DNA from: Streptomyces sp. SAI-135
GTDB taxonomy: Bacteria; Actinomycetota; Actinomycetes; Streptomycetales; Streptomycetaceae
Direction: 5' to 3'
DNA: 64,000 nucleotides
Assembly: GCF_029893805.1 (NCBI RefSeq)
Contig: NZ_JARXYP010000002.1
Location: 6,448,001 to 6,512,000 of the forward strand
Shown here: positions 63,021 through 64,000 of the stretch, in pieces
Position numbering within the stretch: position 1 is the first letter of the stretch
Layout: the number at the start of each line of letters is the position of its first letter
Made by a program: the position numbers and the translations under genes
Notes under the pieces: model-generated
Told to the model about the DNA's origin: nothing
What the model saw: only the letters and a program-made list of their open reading frames with translations
Database searches by the model: none

Positions 63021-63779
63021 ATGACCACCAAGGCCCAGAAGAGCGACGACGGCAAAGTACGCGGCCGGTTTCTGCTGAAGCTGTCCGGAGAGGCGTTCGC
63101 CGGTGGCGGGGGCCTGGGTGTGGACCCCGACGTGGTGCACAAGATCGCCCGTGAGATCGCCGCCGTCGTCCGGGACGGCGCCGAGATCGCGGTTGTCATC
63201 GGCGGCGGAAACTTCTTCCGCGGTGCCGAACTCCAGCAGCGCGGCATGGACCGCGCCCGCTCGGACTACATGGGCATGCTCGGCACCGTGATGAACTGCC
63301 TCGCCCTCCAGGACTTCCTGGAGAAGGAGGGCATCGACAGCCGGGTGCAGACCGCCATCACCATGGGCCAGGTCGCCGAGCCCTACATCCCGCTGCGCGC
63401 CGTGCGCCACCTGGAGAAGGGCCGCGTGGTCATCTTCGGCGCCGGTATGGGCATGCCGTACTTCTCCACCGACACCACCGCCGCGCAGCGCGCCCTGGAG
63501 ATCGACGCCGAGGCGCTGCTCATGGGCAAGAACGGCGTGGACGGGGTCTACGACTCCGACCCGAAGACCAACCCCGACGCGGTCAAGTTCGACTCCCTGG
63601 GATACGGCGAGGTCATCACGCGTGACCTGAAGGTGGCCGACGCCACGGCCGTCACGCTGTGCCGCGACAACAGGCTCCCGATCCTGGTGTTCGAGCTCCT
63701 GGCGGAGGGAAATATCGCGCGAGCCGTCAAGGGTGAGAAGATCGGCACGCTTGTGGGTGAGCAGGGCAGCCGGGACTGA
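63021..63779 (+). CDS. pyrH: UMP kinase
   Basis: 252 aa uridylate kinase. RFLLKLSGEAFAGG, VIGGGNFFRG, RARSDYMGMLGTVMN, MGKNGVDGVYDSDP. AAAGAGG precedes the ATG. Part of the conserved rpsB-tsf-pyrH-frr order. Confidence 0.97.
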   Translation: MTTKAQKSDDGKVRGRFLLKLSGEAFAGGGGLGVDPDVVHKIAREIAAVVRDGAEIAVVIGGGNFFRGAELQQRGMDRARSDYMGMLGTVMNCLALQDFLEKEGIDSRVQTAITMGQVAEPYIPLRAVRHLEKGRVVIFGAGMGMPYFSTDTTAAQRALEIDAEALLMGKNGVDGVYDSDPKTNPDAVKFDSLGYGEVITRDLKVADATAVTLCRDNRLPILVFELLAEGNIARAVKGEKIGTLVGEQGSRD

Positions 63780-63926
63780 CCCGGGACACACCCGGTCCCT
63801 GACCGGGGGATGGACAATGTCCTGCCGGTCGGGAACCGTGCAGGAAGAAGACGCGACGCAGCCGGCCGCCGCCCCCAGGCACATGGAACAGCAGCCGGGC
63901 CTACTCAAGACACGCAGGAGCAAGTG

Positions 63927-64000
63927 GTGATCGAAGAGACCCTCCTCGAGGCCGAGGAGAAGATGGAGAAGGCCGTCGTGGTCGCCAAGGAGGACTTCGC
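63927..64000 (+). CDS. frr: Ribosome recycling factor, N-terminal part (continues outside window)
   Basis: Start of RRF: MIEETLLEAEEKMEKAVVVA is seen from GTG 63927, with CAGGAG 6 nt upstream; GTG 63924 is an alternative. The gene runs off the end of the window. Conserved position after pyrH. Confidence 0.92.
   Translation, partial: MIEETLLEAEEKMEKAVVVAKEDF

Noticed and set aside
1..64000. In-frame TTA (bldA-dependent) codons
   Set aside because: Looked for by eye; candidates such as the one at 15323 and at 60626 are out of frame. None found, but the scan was not exhaustive.
1..64000. tRNA genes, rRNA, CRISPR arrays, insertion sequences
   Set aside because: No cloverleaf-like or spacer/repeat arrangement or transposase was recognised.

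Overview
This 64 kb window is a single, mostly syntenic stretch of a Streptomyces (or very close relative) chromosome. Supporting evidence is the very high GC content, the many GTG starts, and marker genes typical of the genus: the sporulation sigma factor whiG, nsdA, an HU protein with a histone-H1-like lysine tail (hupS), and four tandem type I signal peptidases. The gene order matches what I recall of the leuCD-to-frr housekeeping region of S. coelicolor. No rRNA, tRNA, CRISPR array, prophage or insertion sequence was found.

Layout. 1-7.9 kb: leucine biosynthesis (leuC 3' part, leuD), a small leaderless ORF, hupS, an F420-pathway cofC homologue, then lipid and cell-wall genes (plsC-like, gpsA, ddlA) and a DUF3515 lipoprotein after a 470-bp non-coding repetitive stretch. 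7.9-12.3 kb: an AsnC-type ligand-binding protein, thiL-thiD, rpmB, and a fakA-like DAK2 protein. 12.3-17.1 kb: an apparent accessory pair on the minus strand, an Hsp90-family ATPase translationally coupled to a 974-residue TPR-like protein. 17.3-24.6 kb: recG, rsmD, coaD, a coiled-coil/Gln-rich protein, DUF177, rpmF, rnc and mutM. 24.5-27.2 kb: an HxlR regulator, a CAP-domain membrane protein, acyP and a 67-aa coiled-coil protein. 27.4-31 kb: smc, which is broken by a frameshift and carries an in-frame dispersed palindromic repeat in its hinge region. 31-38 kb: a GlcP-type sugar permease, a hypothetical, an LLM flavin oxidoreductase, ftsY, a primase-polymerase-like protein and nsdA. 38-44 kb: amtB-glnK-glnD behind a good GlnR box, then ffh. 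44-50.5 kb: a methyltransferase, an archaeal/eukaryotic-type proS, a SprT-like HExxH protein, and the rpsP-KH-rimM-trmD-rplS ribosome operon. 50.5-58.3 kb: sipW-X-Y-Z, a NUDIX hydrolase, DUF2469, a YraN nuclease-like protein, comM and dprA. 58.5-64 kb: whiG, a TetR-like regulator, an M23 peptidase, rpsB-tsf, pyrH and the start of frr.

Several genes form working sets. ffh, ftsY and the four signal peptidases cover SRP targeting and signal-peptide removal. amtB-glnK-glnD sense nitrogen. rpsP to rplS, rpsB-tsf, frr, rpmB and rpmF serve translation. recG, comM, dprA, mutM, smc and hupS serve DNA maintenance.

Most noteworthy observations: the Hsp90/TPR pair, the smc frameshift and its inserted repeat, a structured leader with an 18-codon ORF before pyrH, a 113-bp sipX/sipY overlap that may reflect an indel, the GlnR box, a palindrome beside the HxlR gene, and several genes that look leaderless. 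No ready-made, fully novel multi-gene system stood out beyond the Hsp90/TPR pair.
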